From NCBI GenBank assembly GCA_964514175.1, contig CAZEPQ010000006.1, forward strand, positions 1-33,059: 33,059 bases of DNA, given 5' to 3'. Source of the stretch: HGM13006 sp964514175. GTDB taxonomy: Bacteria > Bacillota > Clostridia > Oscillospirales > Oscillospiraceae. Each line of letters starts with the position of its first letter. The first letter of the stretch is position 1. Positions 1 to 7,194 of this stretch are shown here, piece after piece. Under the pieces are notes generated by a model. The model was not told where the DNA came from. It searched no databases and worked only from the letters and a program-made list of their open reading frames with translations. Position numbers and translations under genes: made by a program.

Positions 1-333
1 ACGGAGACGGTCAAGACACGCCACTTCACAGAATTCAGTCTCCGGCACGATCCCAACGAGACTGCCACGGAGCTGGCTGAGGATCTGAAGGTCATCATCA
101 ATATGATGAATCCCATGTTTTTTGCCCTCGGCGACAATCCCGGCTGTGCGCCTCACTGGTGGATCCGTCACGGCGCCATTGACAAGGATACTTCTCTGCC
201 CATTGTTACCAATATGGCAACCGCACTGGAGAACATCGGAAAAGACGTCAATGCCCGTCTGGTTTGGGACGGCGGACACTGTGAGGATGACGATCCGGAC
301 GGCCTGATGATCTGGATGAAGGCAATGTGCTAA
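1..333 (+). CDS. Tannase/feruloyl-esterase-like alpha/beta hydrolase, C-terminal part (5' end outside window)
   Basis: The frame is open from base 1 and stops at 331-333, so only the last 110 residues are present. The visible end contains a WWIRHGA-DKDTSLP segment and, 35 residues later, DGGHCEDDDPDG. In subtype-B tannases and related bacterial feruloyl esterases the equivalent IRHG-xxDxDTS segment supplies the catalytic Asp and the later W-xxxH the catalytic His. Both are present here, while the nucleophilic Ser would lie upstream of the window. The expected activity is hydrolysis of an ester, such as a plant phenolic or gallate ester. No operon partner is visible: a terminator follows at once and the next gene converges from the other strand. 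Family assignment rests on my memory of the motif, not on a search; the exact substrate is unknown. Confidence 0.7.
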   Translation, partial: TETVKTRHFTEFSLRHDPNETATELAEDLKVIINMMNPMFFALGDNPGCAPHWWIRHGAIDKDTSLPIVTNMATALENIGKDVNARLVWDGGHCEDDDPDGLMIWMKAMC

Positions 334-340
334 ATCAAAA

Positions 341-370
341 AATGACCGGGAAATTCCCGGTCATTTTTAT
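341..370. terminator. Bidirectional rho-independent terminator
   Basis: A 10-bp stem (AATGACCGGG, 341-350, paired with CCCGGTCATT, 355-364) closes a short AAAT loop. T-runs follow on the plus strand and A-runs precede it, so it can end both the hydrolase gene and the converging acyl carrier protein gene. Confidence 0.85.
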
Positions 371-423
371 ATCTGGGACAAGAGCAAATAAGCCTCCGGC
401 AAATGTCGGAGGCCTCGACTTTA

Positions 424-651
424 TCAGAGCAGAGATTCAACCAGTTCCACAAACTCACCCATGGTCTTGGGAGGCTCTTCGACATCAATGGTGATGTCGA
501 ACTCAGACTCGCATTCCAAGGCAATTTCAACAACGTCCAGAGAGTCCAGGTCGATGTCCTTAAAGCTGGTTTCCATGGTGATTTCAATGGACTCGTCCAG
601 ATCGCACTGGGCGCGCAGGATCTCAACGATTCTTTCAAAGGTGCTTTCCAT
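424..651 (-). CDS. acpP: Acyl carrier protein
   Basis: A 75-residue acidic protein that carries growing acyl chains on a phosphopantetheine arm, probably for fatty-acid synthesis. The attachment Ser lies in DIDLDSLDVVE (DSL motif, about residue 38), followed by the helix-II recognition sequence EIALECESEF. The length is typical of bacterial ACP. The ATG at 651 is chosen because it is preceded by GGAGGAATTAGTT; the frame stays open further upstream, but that extension has no ACP-like sequence and reads through the leader. The gene stands alone rather than inside a fab cluster, so it could be the housekeeping ACP or a second, specialised one. It has its own promoter about 150 bases upstream. 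Confidence 0.92.
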   Translation of the reverse strand: MESTFERIVEILRAQCDLDESIEITMETSFKDIDLDSLDVVEIALECESEFDITIDVEEPPKTMGEFVELVESLL

Positions 652-802
652 AACTAATTCCTCCAATAATATGATCTTCGGTAATCCGAACATTGACAAA
701 ATTATGTGAACAGGAAGCGAAGAGGCAAAAAACCGGCCAGAGTTGCATATGCTATTGCAATCTGAAGGTTTTTCGGTGTCATTCGCCTGTGCGTCATTCA
801 CC
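652..802 (-). promoter_or_regulatory. Long, possibly structured 5' leader of the acyl carrier protein gene
   Basis: About 150 bases separate the predicted transcription start (near 802) from the ATG. On the minus strand AAAAACC (774-768) can pair with GGTTTTT (734-728). Inside that, TTGCA and TGCAA (759-755 and 746-742) form a nested stem. The 3' arm is itself T-rich, resembling an attenuator. No known riboswitch class is recognised. Confidence 0.35.
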
Positions 803-808
803 AGAATT

Positions 809-837
809 AAGATATACTGAATCTTGGGATTTGTCAA
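809..837 (-). promoter_or_regulatory. acpP: SigA-type promoter for the acyl carrier protein gene
   Basis: On the minus strand there is a perfect TTGACA (837-832), a 17-base spacer and TATCTT (814-809). The stretch 838-919 between this promoter and the divergent nfeD promoter is A-rich, with no gene that I can see. Confidence 0.6.
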
Positions 838-919
838 TAGTGAGGGAAAAGGACAGGGGCTGTTTTTTTAAAATAAGGGAAACTGTGGGGGAAAATGTAG
901 AAAAAGTTACGAAAACCCA

Positions 920-948
920 TTGACAAAATGCCTAAAACATGTTACTAT
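920..948 (+). promoter_or_regulatory. SigA-type promoter of the NfeD-stomatin operon
   Basis: TTGACA at 920-925, a 17-base spacer, and TACTAT at 943-948. It lies about 50 bases before the first start codon. The -10 region is embedded in GTTAC/GTAAC repeats (941-967). Confidence 0.75.
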
Positions 949-967
949 GCAGGTAACAAGCAGTTAC
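941..967 (+). repeat. GTTAC / GTAAC / GTTAC repeat overlapping the -10 box (possible operator)
   Basis: GTTAC (941-945), GTAAC (953-957) and GTTAC (963-967) form an inverted repeat with a third half-site, at 12- and 10-base steps. The position over the -10 box and start site is right for a repressor, but no regulator gene adjoins it. Confidence 0.35.
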
Positions 968-999
968 TTTTTAAGCGTGACAGAGAGGAGTGAAATCGG

Positions 1000-1473
1000 A
1001 TGCTGAACATACTTTCGAGCCTGATATCGCCTATGGCCCTGTTTTGGCTGGTGGCGCTGATTATTCTCGCCATTGCGGAAGCGGCCACTGTGGGGCTGGT
1101 GTGTATCTGGTTTGCGGGAGGCGCCCTGGCAGCCCTGATCGCTGCGGGAGTGGGCGCACCGCTGTGGCTGCAGATCGCCCTGTTTTTGGTGGTGTCCGGC
1201 GTACTGCTGGCGCTGCTTCGGCCCCTCATGCGTAAAGTGATCATGCCGAAGAGAACCGCCACCAATGCGGACCGGCACCTGGGGAAAACAGCCCTGGTGA
1301 CGGAGGAAATCAACAATTTGCTGGAAACGGGGGCGGTAAAGCTGGACGGCGTAATTTGGACGGCACGTTCTCAAGGCGATGAGGTGATCCCCGTGGGTAC
1401 AGCCATCACCGTTCTGCGGATCGAGGGAGTAAAAGTCGTAGTTGCTCCGGAACACCAGCCCGCAGAAGTCTAG
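1000..1473 (+). CDS. NfeD family membrane protein
   Basis: A 157-residue protein with three hydrophobic segments in the N-terminal half (about residues 12-35, 38-52 and 56-75). A soluble C-terminal domain (about 85-150) has the small beta-barrel/OB-fold pattern of NfeD (ALVTEEI near the start, GAVKLDGVIWTARS, and IPVGTAITVLRIEGVKVVVAP). This family acts with SPFH proteins in membrane microdomain or membrane quality-control functions. The next gene encodes exactly such a partner, 32 bases downstream. The start ATG is preceded by GAGAGGAGTG at a good distance. The short form lacks the serine-protease domain of long NfeD proteins. A precise molecular role is not known. Confidence 0.88.
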   Translation: MLNILSSLISPMALFWLVALIILAIAEAATVGLVCIWFAGGALAALIAAGVGAPLWLQIALFLVVSGVLLALLRPLMRKVIMPKRTATNADRHLGKTALVTEEINNLLETGAVKLDGVIWTARSQGDEVIPVGTAITVLRIEGVKVVVAPEHQPAEV

Positions 1474-1505
1474 TTGAAACGACAATTTAAAGAGGAGGAA
1501 TTATT

Positions 1506-2399
1506 ATGACACTGGCAATTATCATTGCGGTTATCGCAATTCTGGTACTGGTCATTCTGGCGAGGAATATTTTCATCGTCCAGCAGTCCAAGGCATATGT
1601 AATCGAGCGTTTGGGTGCCTTCCAGGGTGTCTGGGAGGTGGGCCTGCACTTTAAGATCCCCTTTATTGAGCGTGTTGCCAAAAAGGTGAGCCTGAAGGAA
1701 CAAGTTATGGACTATCCCCCCCAGCCCGTTATCACCAAGGATAACGTCACCATGCAGATCGACACGGTCATCTACTATCAGATCACCGATCCCAAACTCT
1801 ATACCTATGGTGTGGAGCATCCCATGAGCGCCATCGAGACTTTGACCGCTACCACCCTTCGTAACATCATCGGCGATCTGGAGCTGGACCAGACTCTGAC
1901 CTCTCGTGATACCATCAACACCCAGATGCGTGTGATTCTGGATGAGGCCACCGATCCCTGGGGCATCAAGGTCAATCGTGTGGAACTGAAGAACATTCTG
2001 CCTCCCGCGGATATTCAGAGTTCCATGGAAAAGCAGATGAAGGCAGAGCGCGAACGCCGCCAGAACATCCTCCAGGCTGAGGGCACCAAGCAGTCCGCCA
2101 TCCTGGTGGCTGAGGGTGAGAAGGAAGCCGCCGTGCTTCGGGCAGACGCTGAAAAGCAGGCTGCCATCCTCCGGGCAGAAGGCGAGGCCCAGGCAATTGT
2201 AGCTGTCCAGAAGGCGCTGGCGGACTCCCTGAAGCTTTTGAACGACGCTTGCCCCAACGATCAGGTCATCAAGCTCAAGGCGCTGGAGACCATGCAGAAG
2301 GTTGCAGACGGACAGGCCACCAAGATCATCATCCCCTCCGAAATTCAGGGGCTTGCAGGTCTGGCAGAGGGTATCGTAGAGACTGTAAAGAAGGTTTAA
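1506..2399 (+). CDS. Stomatin/prohibitin-type SPFH (band 7) protein
   Basis: A 297-residue protein with one N-terminal membrane helix (about 2-22) and an SPFH domain (about 25-190: QQSKAYVIERLGAF, then PPQPVITKDNVTMQIDTVIYYQI and the ATTLRNIIGDLELD segment). A long charged helix of AEGEKEAAVLRADAEKQ-type repeats follows (about 185-245, coiled coil). This matches slipin/QmcA-like members. They oligomerise on the membrane and organise proteases and other complexes. The AAAGAGGAGG ribosome site lies just upstream of the ATG. With the upstream NfeD gene it forms the conserved stomatin-operon pair. It resembles stomatin/QmcA more than the larger flotillins. Confidence 0.93.
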   Translation: MTLAIIIAVIAILVLVILARNIFIVQQSKAYVIERLGAFQGVWEVGLHFKIPFIERVAKKVSLKEQVMDYPPQPVITKDNVTMQIDTVIYYQITDPKLYTYGVEHPMSAIETLTATTLRNIIGDLELDQTLTSRDTINTQMRVILDEATDPWGIKVNRVELKNILPPADIQSSMEKQMKAERERRQNILQAEGTKQSAILVAEGEKEAAVLRADAEKQAAILRAEGEAQAIVAVQKALADSLKLLNDACPNDQVIKLKALETMQKVADGQATKIIIPSEIQGLAGLAEGIVETVKKV

Positions 2400-2400
2400 T

Positions 2401-2580
2401 ATGGCGGAAAATCGTTTCGAGAGAGTTTACAAACAGTCCGGATTTTCTGCCAATGTGCAAATCTGGGTGGATAAAGAGACCGGCGTGAATTACGTCTACA
2501 TGTCTCAAGGCTACGGCGGCGGCTTAACGCCACTGCTGGGCCGGGATGGAAAACCCGTGATCTCCCCCGTGCAGCGTTAA
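2401..2580 (+). CDS. DUF6440 family small protein
   Basis: A 59-residue protein starting one base after the stomatin stop codon, so it is probably translated by coupling with it. The core reads IWVDKETGVNYVYMSQGYGGGLTPLLGRDGKPVI, the pattern I associate with DUF6440: a short beta-rich domain with an invariant DKETGVxY and GGLTPLLxxDGKP. There is no signal peptide, membrane helix or cysteine. The function of the family is unknown. The tight link to nfeD and the stomatin gene suggests that it is made together with the membrane complex, but that is inference. A weak terminator follows. Confidence 0.8.
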   Translation: MAENRFERVYKQSGFSANVQIWVDKETGVNYVYMSQGYGGGLTPLLGRDGKPVISPVQR

Positions 2581-2585
2581 ATAGG

Positions 2586-2620
2586 ATCTCCCGGCCTTGG
2601 AAACAGGACTGGGAGATTTT
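2586..2620 (+). terminator. Probable terminator of the NfeD-stomatin-DUF6440 operon
   Basis: ATCTCCC (2586-2592) pairs with GGGAGAT (2611-2617), with an inner CCT/AGG pairing, followed by a short TTTT run. It is weaker than the other terminators in the window. Confidence 0.5.
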
Positions 2621-2692
2621 CATAGAAGAGGACACACCGGGGACACATGGCTGTAATAAGATTTCCTTATCCGAAGAGAAAGGAAGATGTAC

Positions 2693-3304
2693 ATGGAACG
2701 CTACGATGGAAAAACAAAGAAAGACGATTATAAAAAGTACGCACTGATTGCCGCCGGAGTGGTATTGCTTATTGTTCTCTATCATGTCTTAACCTTTGTG
2801 GTACATAAGGTGTCTCATCCCACCCCGGATGTGGTGGTGGTGTTTGGAGCTGCCACCATTACCGATTTTCAGGAGGAGGACGATATGGAGGCGGAGATGA
2901 AACAGTCTGCCGCCGATCTGGACGGAAACGGAAAGACTGTGGTGGATGTGGTTCCCTATGATATCCGTGAAAATGCGGCAATGAGTTCGTCGGGCTTGAA
3001 GGATGTGGGAGCAGAAGATGGACAGGGCAGCTTTTATGGCGCCATTCAAAATGGAGAGGGTCTGATCTTCATCACCCATGAGGCATCCCTGCTTGAATCC
3101 TGCTTCACGGAGGAATATCTTTCCGCCCTGCCGGAGGATATGATGGAGGGGGACGATCCCTACCGTTTTAACATCACCGGCTGCGCCATGCTGGAGGCCC
3201 AGAGTCTGGGAAAAGTGGAGTTTTACGCTGGCATCCGCAAAGATGCCACCCGGGAGGAATACGACACGGCTGTGGCAATCTTACGGGCACTGGAAGCATC
3301 ATAA
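2693..3304 (+). CDS. Membrane-anchored protein of unknown function
   Basis: 203 residues. A basic N-terminus is followed by one membrane helix (about residues 17-38, ALIAAGVVLLIVLYHVLTFVV) and an acidic domain outside or at the membrane (about 45-200) with no motif that I recognise. The start is taken at the second of two ATGs six bases apart. AGGAAG (2681-2686) touches the first ATG directly but sits six bases from the second, the proper spacing. The domain contains VVVVFGAATITDFQEED near the membrane and a YAGIRKDATREEYDTAVAILRALE end. It is a single gene between two terminators. Orientation would place most of the protein outside the cell if the basic N-terminus stays inside. Confidence 0.75.
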   Translation: MERYDGKTKKDDYKKYALIAAGVVLLIVLYHVLTFVVHKVSHPTPDVVVVFGAATITDFQEEDDMEAEMKQSAADLDGNGKTVVDVVPYDIRENAAMSSSGLKDVGAEDGQGSFYGAIQNGEGLIFITHEASLLESCFTEEYLSALPEDMMEGDDPYRFNITGCAMLEAQSLGKVEFYAGIRKDATREEYDTAVAILRALEAS

Positions 3305-3339
3305 AAAAATCGGTTCCGAAGCGTCGGAACCGATTTTTT
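3303..3339. terminator. Bidirectional terminator between convergent genes
   Basis: AAAAAATCGGTTCCGA (3303-3318) is perfectly complementary to TCGGAACCGATTTTTT (3324-3339). The A and T runs on both sides serve the plus-strand membrane protein gene and the minus-strand zinc-ribbon gene. Confidence 0.9.
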
Positions 3340-3340
3340 C

Positions 3341-3715
3341 TTATGTTTTCTTCACAAAGGTCTCTCGGCAGGAGGGGCAGGTAATTTTGATCTTTCCCTT
3401 ACCCTTGGGGACACGAACCTTGGTCTTGCAGGCGGGGCATTTGTAGTAGCAGTAATTCTTACGGCCCTTGATTCGGGCAAAAAACTGGGTGAATTTCAGG
3501 TTTTCCTCATACCGGCGGGCAGTATCACGGGAGAAAATGCGCATAAAGCACAGAACCAGGGGGATATAGGCCAGCATGGTGAAGCTGCCAAGGCCTGAAA
3601 TGCTGCCAATGATATTCAGAATGAGGCCCAGAATACACCAGAACCAGCCCAGAGTGTCAAGACCGTTGCGGCCATCCATCATATGGCGCAGGGAGTCGCC
3701 GATTTTACGAAACAT
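3341..3715 (-). CDS. Small membrane protein with C-terminal zinc ribbon
   Basis: 124 residues. Two hydrophobic segments (about 21-42 and 45-62) are followed by a basic linker. The C-terminal ribbon has CPAC at 93-96 and CPSC at 113-116, a four-cysteine zinc site with 16 residues between the pairs. The start is the ATG at 3715, preceded by GAGGTGATCTTATT; an upstream in-frame ATG has no ribosome site. Proteins of this shape are common in Clostridia and are annotated only as zinc-ribbon proteins. The DNA- or protein-binding partner is unknown. The topology suggests that the ribbon faces the cytoplasm. Confidence 0.75.
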   Translation of the reverse strand: MFRKIGDSLRHMMDGRNGLDTLGWFWCILGLILNIIGSISGLGSFTMLAYIPLVLCFMRIFSRDTARRYEENLKFTQFFARIKGRKNYCYYKCPACKTKVRVPKGKGKIKITCPSCRETFVKKT

Positions 3716-3744
3716 AATAAGATCACCTCGATACATTTGGAGAT

Positions 3745-3773
3745 ATTATATCGAACAAAAATTCCTTCTGCAA
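3745..3773 (-). promoter_or_regulatory. Promoter of the zinc-ribbon membrane protein gene
   Basis: Minus strand TTGCAG (3773-3768), a 17-base spacer and a perfect TATAAT (3750-3745), about 30 bases before the start codon. Confidence 0.65.
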
Positions 3774-3832
3774 TGGCAGGGATGCAATGTTTAAAGAATG
3801 TTTACGAATTCAAGAATTCAAAAATTTGAGTA

Positions 3833-3861
3833 TGTACATCTTTTTGTTTCTACGATATAAT
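3833..3861 (+). promoter_or_regulatory. mtaB: Promoter of mtaB
   Basis: A perfect TATAAT at 3856-3861 with a poor -35 (TGTACA, 3833-3838) 17 bases upstream. Two GAATTC sites (3806-3811 and 3815-3820) lie just before it. Confidence 0.6.
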
Positions 3862-3896
3862 AGGAAAAGAAATCTGAACACCAAAGGTGAGAAAAT

Positions 3897-5204
3897 ATGA
3901 AGTTTGCGATCTATACTCTGGGCTGTAAGGTCAACCAGTATGAATCCCAGGCTCTGGAGAAGGAACTGGTGGCCAGGGGCTATGAGGAAGGGCGGTTTGA
4001 CGAGCCCTGTGATCTCTATATTGTCAATACCTGCACCGTTACGGCGGTCAGTGATAAGAAGTCCAGAAATCTTCTGCGTCGGGCAAGAAAACTGAATCCC
4101 GATGCCATCGTCGGCGTCTGCGGCTGCTATGCTCAGGTCAGTCCCGAGGATGTGGAGAAGCTGGATGTGGATGTCATCGGCGGCACCGGAGACCGGGGCA
4201 CCTTTATTGAACGGATGGAGCAGTTCCGTCGGGACAGGATTAAGTCCGTGCGGGTGGACAACGCTTTCAAGCGCAGAGAATTTGAGGTGCTGGAGCCCGG
4301 TGGCCTGGGGGAGCGTACCCGGGCCATGCTGAAGGTACAGGATGGCTGTGTGAATTTCTGTACCTACTGCATCATTCCCTATGCCCGTGGTGCCCTGCGT
4401 TCGCTGCCTCTGGATATGGCAGTGGAGCAGGTGAAGAAGCTCCGGGATGATGGCTATCGGGAAGTGGTGCTGGCGGGCATCGAGATATCCTCTTGGGGCG
4501 TTGATTTGAAAAATGGGCAAAGGCCTCAGGATCTGATTCAGGTCATCTGTCAGACCGTGCCGGAAATGCGGGTACGGCTGGGTTCTCTGGAACCCCGAAC
4601 CATTGATCGGGCATTCTGCGAAGCTCTCAAGGATGAGAAGAATCTTTGTCCCCAGTTCCACCTGTCCATGCAAAGTGGCTGTGACGCCACCCTGAAACGG
4701 ATGAACCGGAAGTATGATACGGCCCGTTATCTGGAGAGCTGTGAGCTTCTGCGAGAATATTTCCCGGGCTGCGCCATTACCACAGACCTGATCGTGGGCT
4801 TCCCCCAGGAGACGGAGGAAGAATTTGCCGCCACGCTGGATTTTGTACGCAAGGTGGGCTTTTCTGCCATGCATATTTTCCCCTACTCCCGGCGAGAGGG
4901 CACACCTGCGGCTAAAATGTCCGGGCAGATCCTTCAGGCAGAAAAGGAGCAGCGTGCTGCCAGAGCAGCCCAGGTGGAGGAAGCACTGCGGAAGAATTAT
5001 GAGCGCGAATACATTGGCAAGGTACTGCCGGTACTGTTTGAGCAGACCGACGAGAAGGGCTTCTGGACCGGACATACCATGAATTATCTCTTTGTGGAGG
5101 CGCCGGGAGAGGATCTCCACAACAAAATCGTTGACGTTGAGATCACCGCTCTGACAGAAAAGGGCCTTGTGGGAAAGATTTTGGATTTTGTGCATCATTC
5201 ATAA
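3897..5204 (+). CDS. mtaB: tRNA t6A37 methylthiotransferase MtaB
   Basis: A 435-residue radical-SAM enzyme that adds a methylthio group to t6A at position 37 of ANN-decoding tRNAs. The N-terminal methylthiotransferase domain holds the auxiliary Fe-S cysteines (C10 in YTLGCKVNQYES, C46 in VNTCTV, and C75 or C77 in GVCGCYAQ). The SAM-cluster motif is C151-x3-C155-x2-C158 in VQDGCVNFCTYCIIPYARG. The C-terminal TRAM-like region (about 365-430) binds RNA. The YTLGCKVNQYES opening and the length favour MtaB over MiaB or RimO. The ribosome site AAAGGTGAG precedes the ATG. The t6A precursor enzyme TsaC is encoded a few kilobases away at 7797-8831. Confidence 0.95.
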   Translation: MKFAIYTLGCKVNQYESQALEKELVARGYEEGRFDEPCDLYIVNTCTVTAVSDKKSRNLLRRARKLNPDAIVGVCGCYAQVSPEDVEKLDVDVIGGTGDRGTFIERMEQFRRDRIKSVRVDNAFKRREFEVLEPGGLGERTRAMLKVQDGCVNFCTYCIIPYARGALRSLPLDMAVEQVKKLRDDGYREVVLAGIEISSWGVDLKNGQRPQDLIQVICQTVPEMRVRLGSLEPRTIDRAFCEALKDEKNLCPQFHLSMQSGCDATLKRMNRKYDTARYLESCELLREYFPGCAITTDLIVGFPQETEEEFAATLDFVRKVGFSAMHIFPYSRREGTPAAKMSGQILQAEKEQRAARAAQVEEALRKNYEREYIGKVLPVLFEQTDEKGFWTGHTMNYLFVEAPGEDLHNKIVDVEITALTEKGLVGKILDFVHHS

Positions 5205-5212
5205 AAATTTCA

Positions 5213-5241
5213 TTTATTCTGCCTTCTTGGTGTGGTATAAT
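5213..5241 (+). promoter_or_regulatory. Promoter of the CBS-pair gene
   Basis: TATAAT at 5236-5241 with only a weak -35 (TTTATT, 5213-5218). It overlaps an upstream in-frame ATG (5240), which therefore cannot be the translation start. Confidence 0.5.
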
Positions 5242-5266
5242 GTCCACGAAGGAGGGGTTTCCCTAT

Positions 5267-5689
5267 ATGAATGTGTTATTTTTTCTGACTCATAAATCCA
5301 ATTGTACATATATATACGATGATTTCACCATTCGTCAGGCCCTGGAACGTATGGAACAGGGCCGATATGCCACCATTCCCATTTTAAAACGGACCGGAGA
5401 ATATGTGGGCACCATCTCCGAGGGCGACCTGCTCTGGGCCATCAAGAACAATTATATGATGAACATGAAGGACGCTGAGAGCCACCCGGTGATGGAGGTT
5501 CAGCGGCGGAAGGATTATTTTCCCGTAACCGTCACAACCACCCCCAGAGAGCTGATCAACATGGCGGCAGATCAGAACTTCGTCCCCATGGTGGACGATC
5601 GGGATACCTTTATCGGGATCGTTACCCGACAGAAGATCATGCGTTATTGTGTGGAGGAGTATTTCTCTGAGAAAATGGAGGTCTCCTGA
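5267..5689 (+). CDS. Tandem CBS-domain protein
   Basis: 140 residues made almost entirely of two CBS motifs (about 8-62 and 75-135), which together form one Bateman module that binds adenine nucleotides. Visible signatures are the RYATIPIL...GEYVGTISEGDLLWAI half and the FVPMVDDRDTFIGIVTRQKIMRY half. The start at 5267 follows GGAGGGG at 5251; the earlier in-frame ATG lies in the -10 box. Stand-alone CBS pairs in firmicutes include c-di-AMP binders such as CbpB, which is a possibility here but not shown by the sequence. A small palindrome (TCTGATATCAGA, 5691-5702) with a T-run follows the stop and may end transcription. Confidence 0.85.
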   Translation: MNVLFFLTHKSNCTYIYDDFTIRQALERMEQGRYATIPILKRTGEYVGTISEGDLLWAIKNNYMMNMKDAESHPVMEVQRRKDYFPVTVTTTPRELINMAADQNFVPMVDDRDTFIGIVTRQKIMRYCVEEYFSEKMEVS

Positions 5690-5707
5690 ATCTGATATCA
5701 GAGGCTA

Positions 5708-5772
5708 TTTTTACACCGAAAAAAGAAAATTACAGGGAGAAAGCGTATCGGTTTTGGTACGCTTTCTCCCTG
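5708..5772 (-). terminator. Strong terminator of the six-gene minus-strand operon
   Basis: A 15-bp perfect stem (5758-5772 with 5733-5747) and a 10-base loop, followed on the minus strand by TAATTTTCTTTTTTC. It lies 13 bases after the aminopeptidase stop codon. There is no T-run on the plus side, so it serves the minus strand. Confidence 0.9.
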
Positions 5773-5785
5773 ATTCATTGAATAA

Positions 5786-7189
5786 TTACTTGTCCTGATA
5801 GAATACCTTCATGGCCTTGGCGGTCATGTAGGCGTCCAGCTTGGAAACCACCTCGATGGGTGCATGCATGGAGAGGACAGGTACGCCGGTATCCAGTGTC
5901 AGAATGTTGCGGTTTGCCATGAACATTGCCACGGTGCCGCCGCCGCCCTGATCTACTTTGCCCAGCTCGCCCATCTGCCAGACAACGCCGTTCTCGGTAC
6001 ACATGCGCCGGATTTTCGCCACGAACTCAGCGGGGGCATCGGAGGAACCGGACTTGCCACGGGCACCGGTGTACTTCATAAAGCACACACCCTTGTTGAT
6101 GTGACCGTTGTTGCGGCGGTCAGAAACTTCGGGATAGTTGGGGTCGTAGGCGTTGGTCACGTCTGCGGAGAGGCACTGGGAATGGGCAAAGCACTCCATC
6201 AGCTTCACGTTCTGGGCGTCGCAGAGCAGGTTCATAAAATACTCAAAGGCCTGGGATTCCATACCGGTAATGCCCATGGAGCCAATCTCCTCCTTGTCGC
6301 AGAGGCAGCACACGGCGGTGTACTGGGGCGTTTCGTTCAGGCGCAGCATGGAATCCAGGGCTGCGAAGGAGCAGCTTCTGTCATCGTGACCGAAGGCGGA
6401 GATGAGGCTGCGGTCAAAGCCCAGCTCACGGGCCTTGGCGGCAGGAACCAGAGAAAGCTCGGCGGAGAGGAAGTCCTCTTCACGGATACCGTAGGTTTCG
6501 TTCAGGTACATAAGAATGGCCAGCTTTACGCTGTCGCTGCCGGCATCCTCGGGCAAAGGTTCGGAACCGATGAGTACGTTCAGGCCCTCACCGGCAATGC
6601 CATCGGCCAGAGTTTTCTTGGACTGATCCTGTGCCAGATGGGGCAGCAGATCGGTGATGATAAAGATGGGGTCCTCGTCCTTTTCGCCCACGCAGATCTC
6701 CACGGTGGTGCCGTCCTGCTTCACTACCACGCCGTGAATGGCCATGGGAATGGTGGTCCACTGGTACTTCTTGATGCCGCCGTAATAGTGGGTCTTGAAG
6801 AAGGCCATTTCGTCCTCTTCATAGAGGGGATTGGGCTTCAGGTCAATGCGGGGATTGTCGATATGGGCAGCGGTGATACGGGTGCCCTCGGAAAGGGGCT
6901 TTTCACCGATGACAGCCAGGTTGATGGCCTTGCCGCAGACATCCAGGTAAACCTTGGTGCCGGGGGTCATTGCCATGCCGGGGGTATAGCGGACGAAGCC
7001 CTCACGCTCTGCCAGACGAATGACCTCCTTCACGGATTCCCGTTCCGTCTTGGCGGTGTCCAGGAAGTCCATGTAGCGGCGGGCGTAGGCGTTCATTTCA
7101 GCCTTTTCCTCGGCGGACAGAGCACCATAGCCGTTCTTGGGGCTATACAGCAGTTCCTTGCGCTTCTCTTCGTAGTTCATTTCACTCAT
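5786..7189 (-). CDS. M18 family aminopeptidase
   Basis: A 467-residue zinc aminopeptidase that releases N-terminal residues (acidic ones in characterised relatives) in the cytoplasm. Metal-site segments can be seen in order: TAAHIDNPRIDLK (H109), CDKEEIGS (Glu pair, about residue 300), SADVTNAYDPNYPE (Asp) and VLSMHAPIEVVS (final His near the C-terminus). The length is normal for the bacterial M18 branch. The start ATG lies 5 bases after the coaE stop. An AAAGGAA sequence about a dozen bases upstream is a rather distant ribosome site, and the internal ATG at the fourth codon is an alternative start. It is the last gene of the operon, just before the terminator. Confidence 0.93.
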   Translation of the reverse strand: MSEMNYEEKRKELLYSPKNGYGALSAEEKAEMNAYARRYMDFLDTAKTERESVKEVIRLAEREGFVRYTPGMAMTPGTKVYLDVCGKAINLAVIGEKPLSEGTRITAAHIDNPRIDLKPNPLYEEDEMAFFKTHYYGGIKKYQWTTIPMAIHGVVVKQDGTTVEICVGEKDEDPIFIITDLLPHLAQDQSKKTLADGIAGEGLNVLIGSEPLPEDAGSDSVKLAILMYLNETYGIREEDFLSAELSLVPAAKARELGFDRSLISAFGHDDRSCSFAALDSMLRLNETPQYTAVCCLCDKEEIGSMGITGMESQAFEYFMNLLCDAQNVKLMECFAHSQCLSADVTNAYDPNYPEVSDRRNNGHINKGVCFMKYTGARGKSGSSDAPAEFVAKIRRMCTENGVVWQMGELGKVDQGGGGTVAMFMANRNILTLDTGVPVLSMHAPIEVVSKLDAYMTAKAMKVFYQDK

Positions 7190-7194
7190 AATAC

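Noticed and set aside
3806..3820. Double GAATTC palindrome before mtaB
   Set aside because: Short, AT-rich and just upstream of a promoter; no evidence of an operator beyond chance.
3810..5198. A 462-codon open frame opposite mtaB
   Set aside because: It covers a gene with complete radical-SAM motifs and has no ribosome site or recognisable domain.
5240..5266. Upstream ATG for the CBS-pair protein
   Set aside because: It lies inside the TATAAT box, and the GGAGGGG ribosome site points to the later ATG at 5267.
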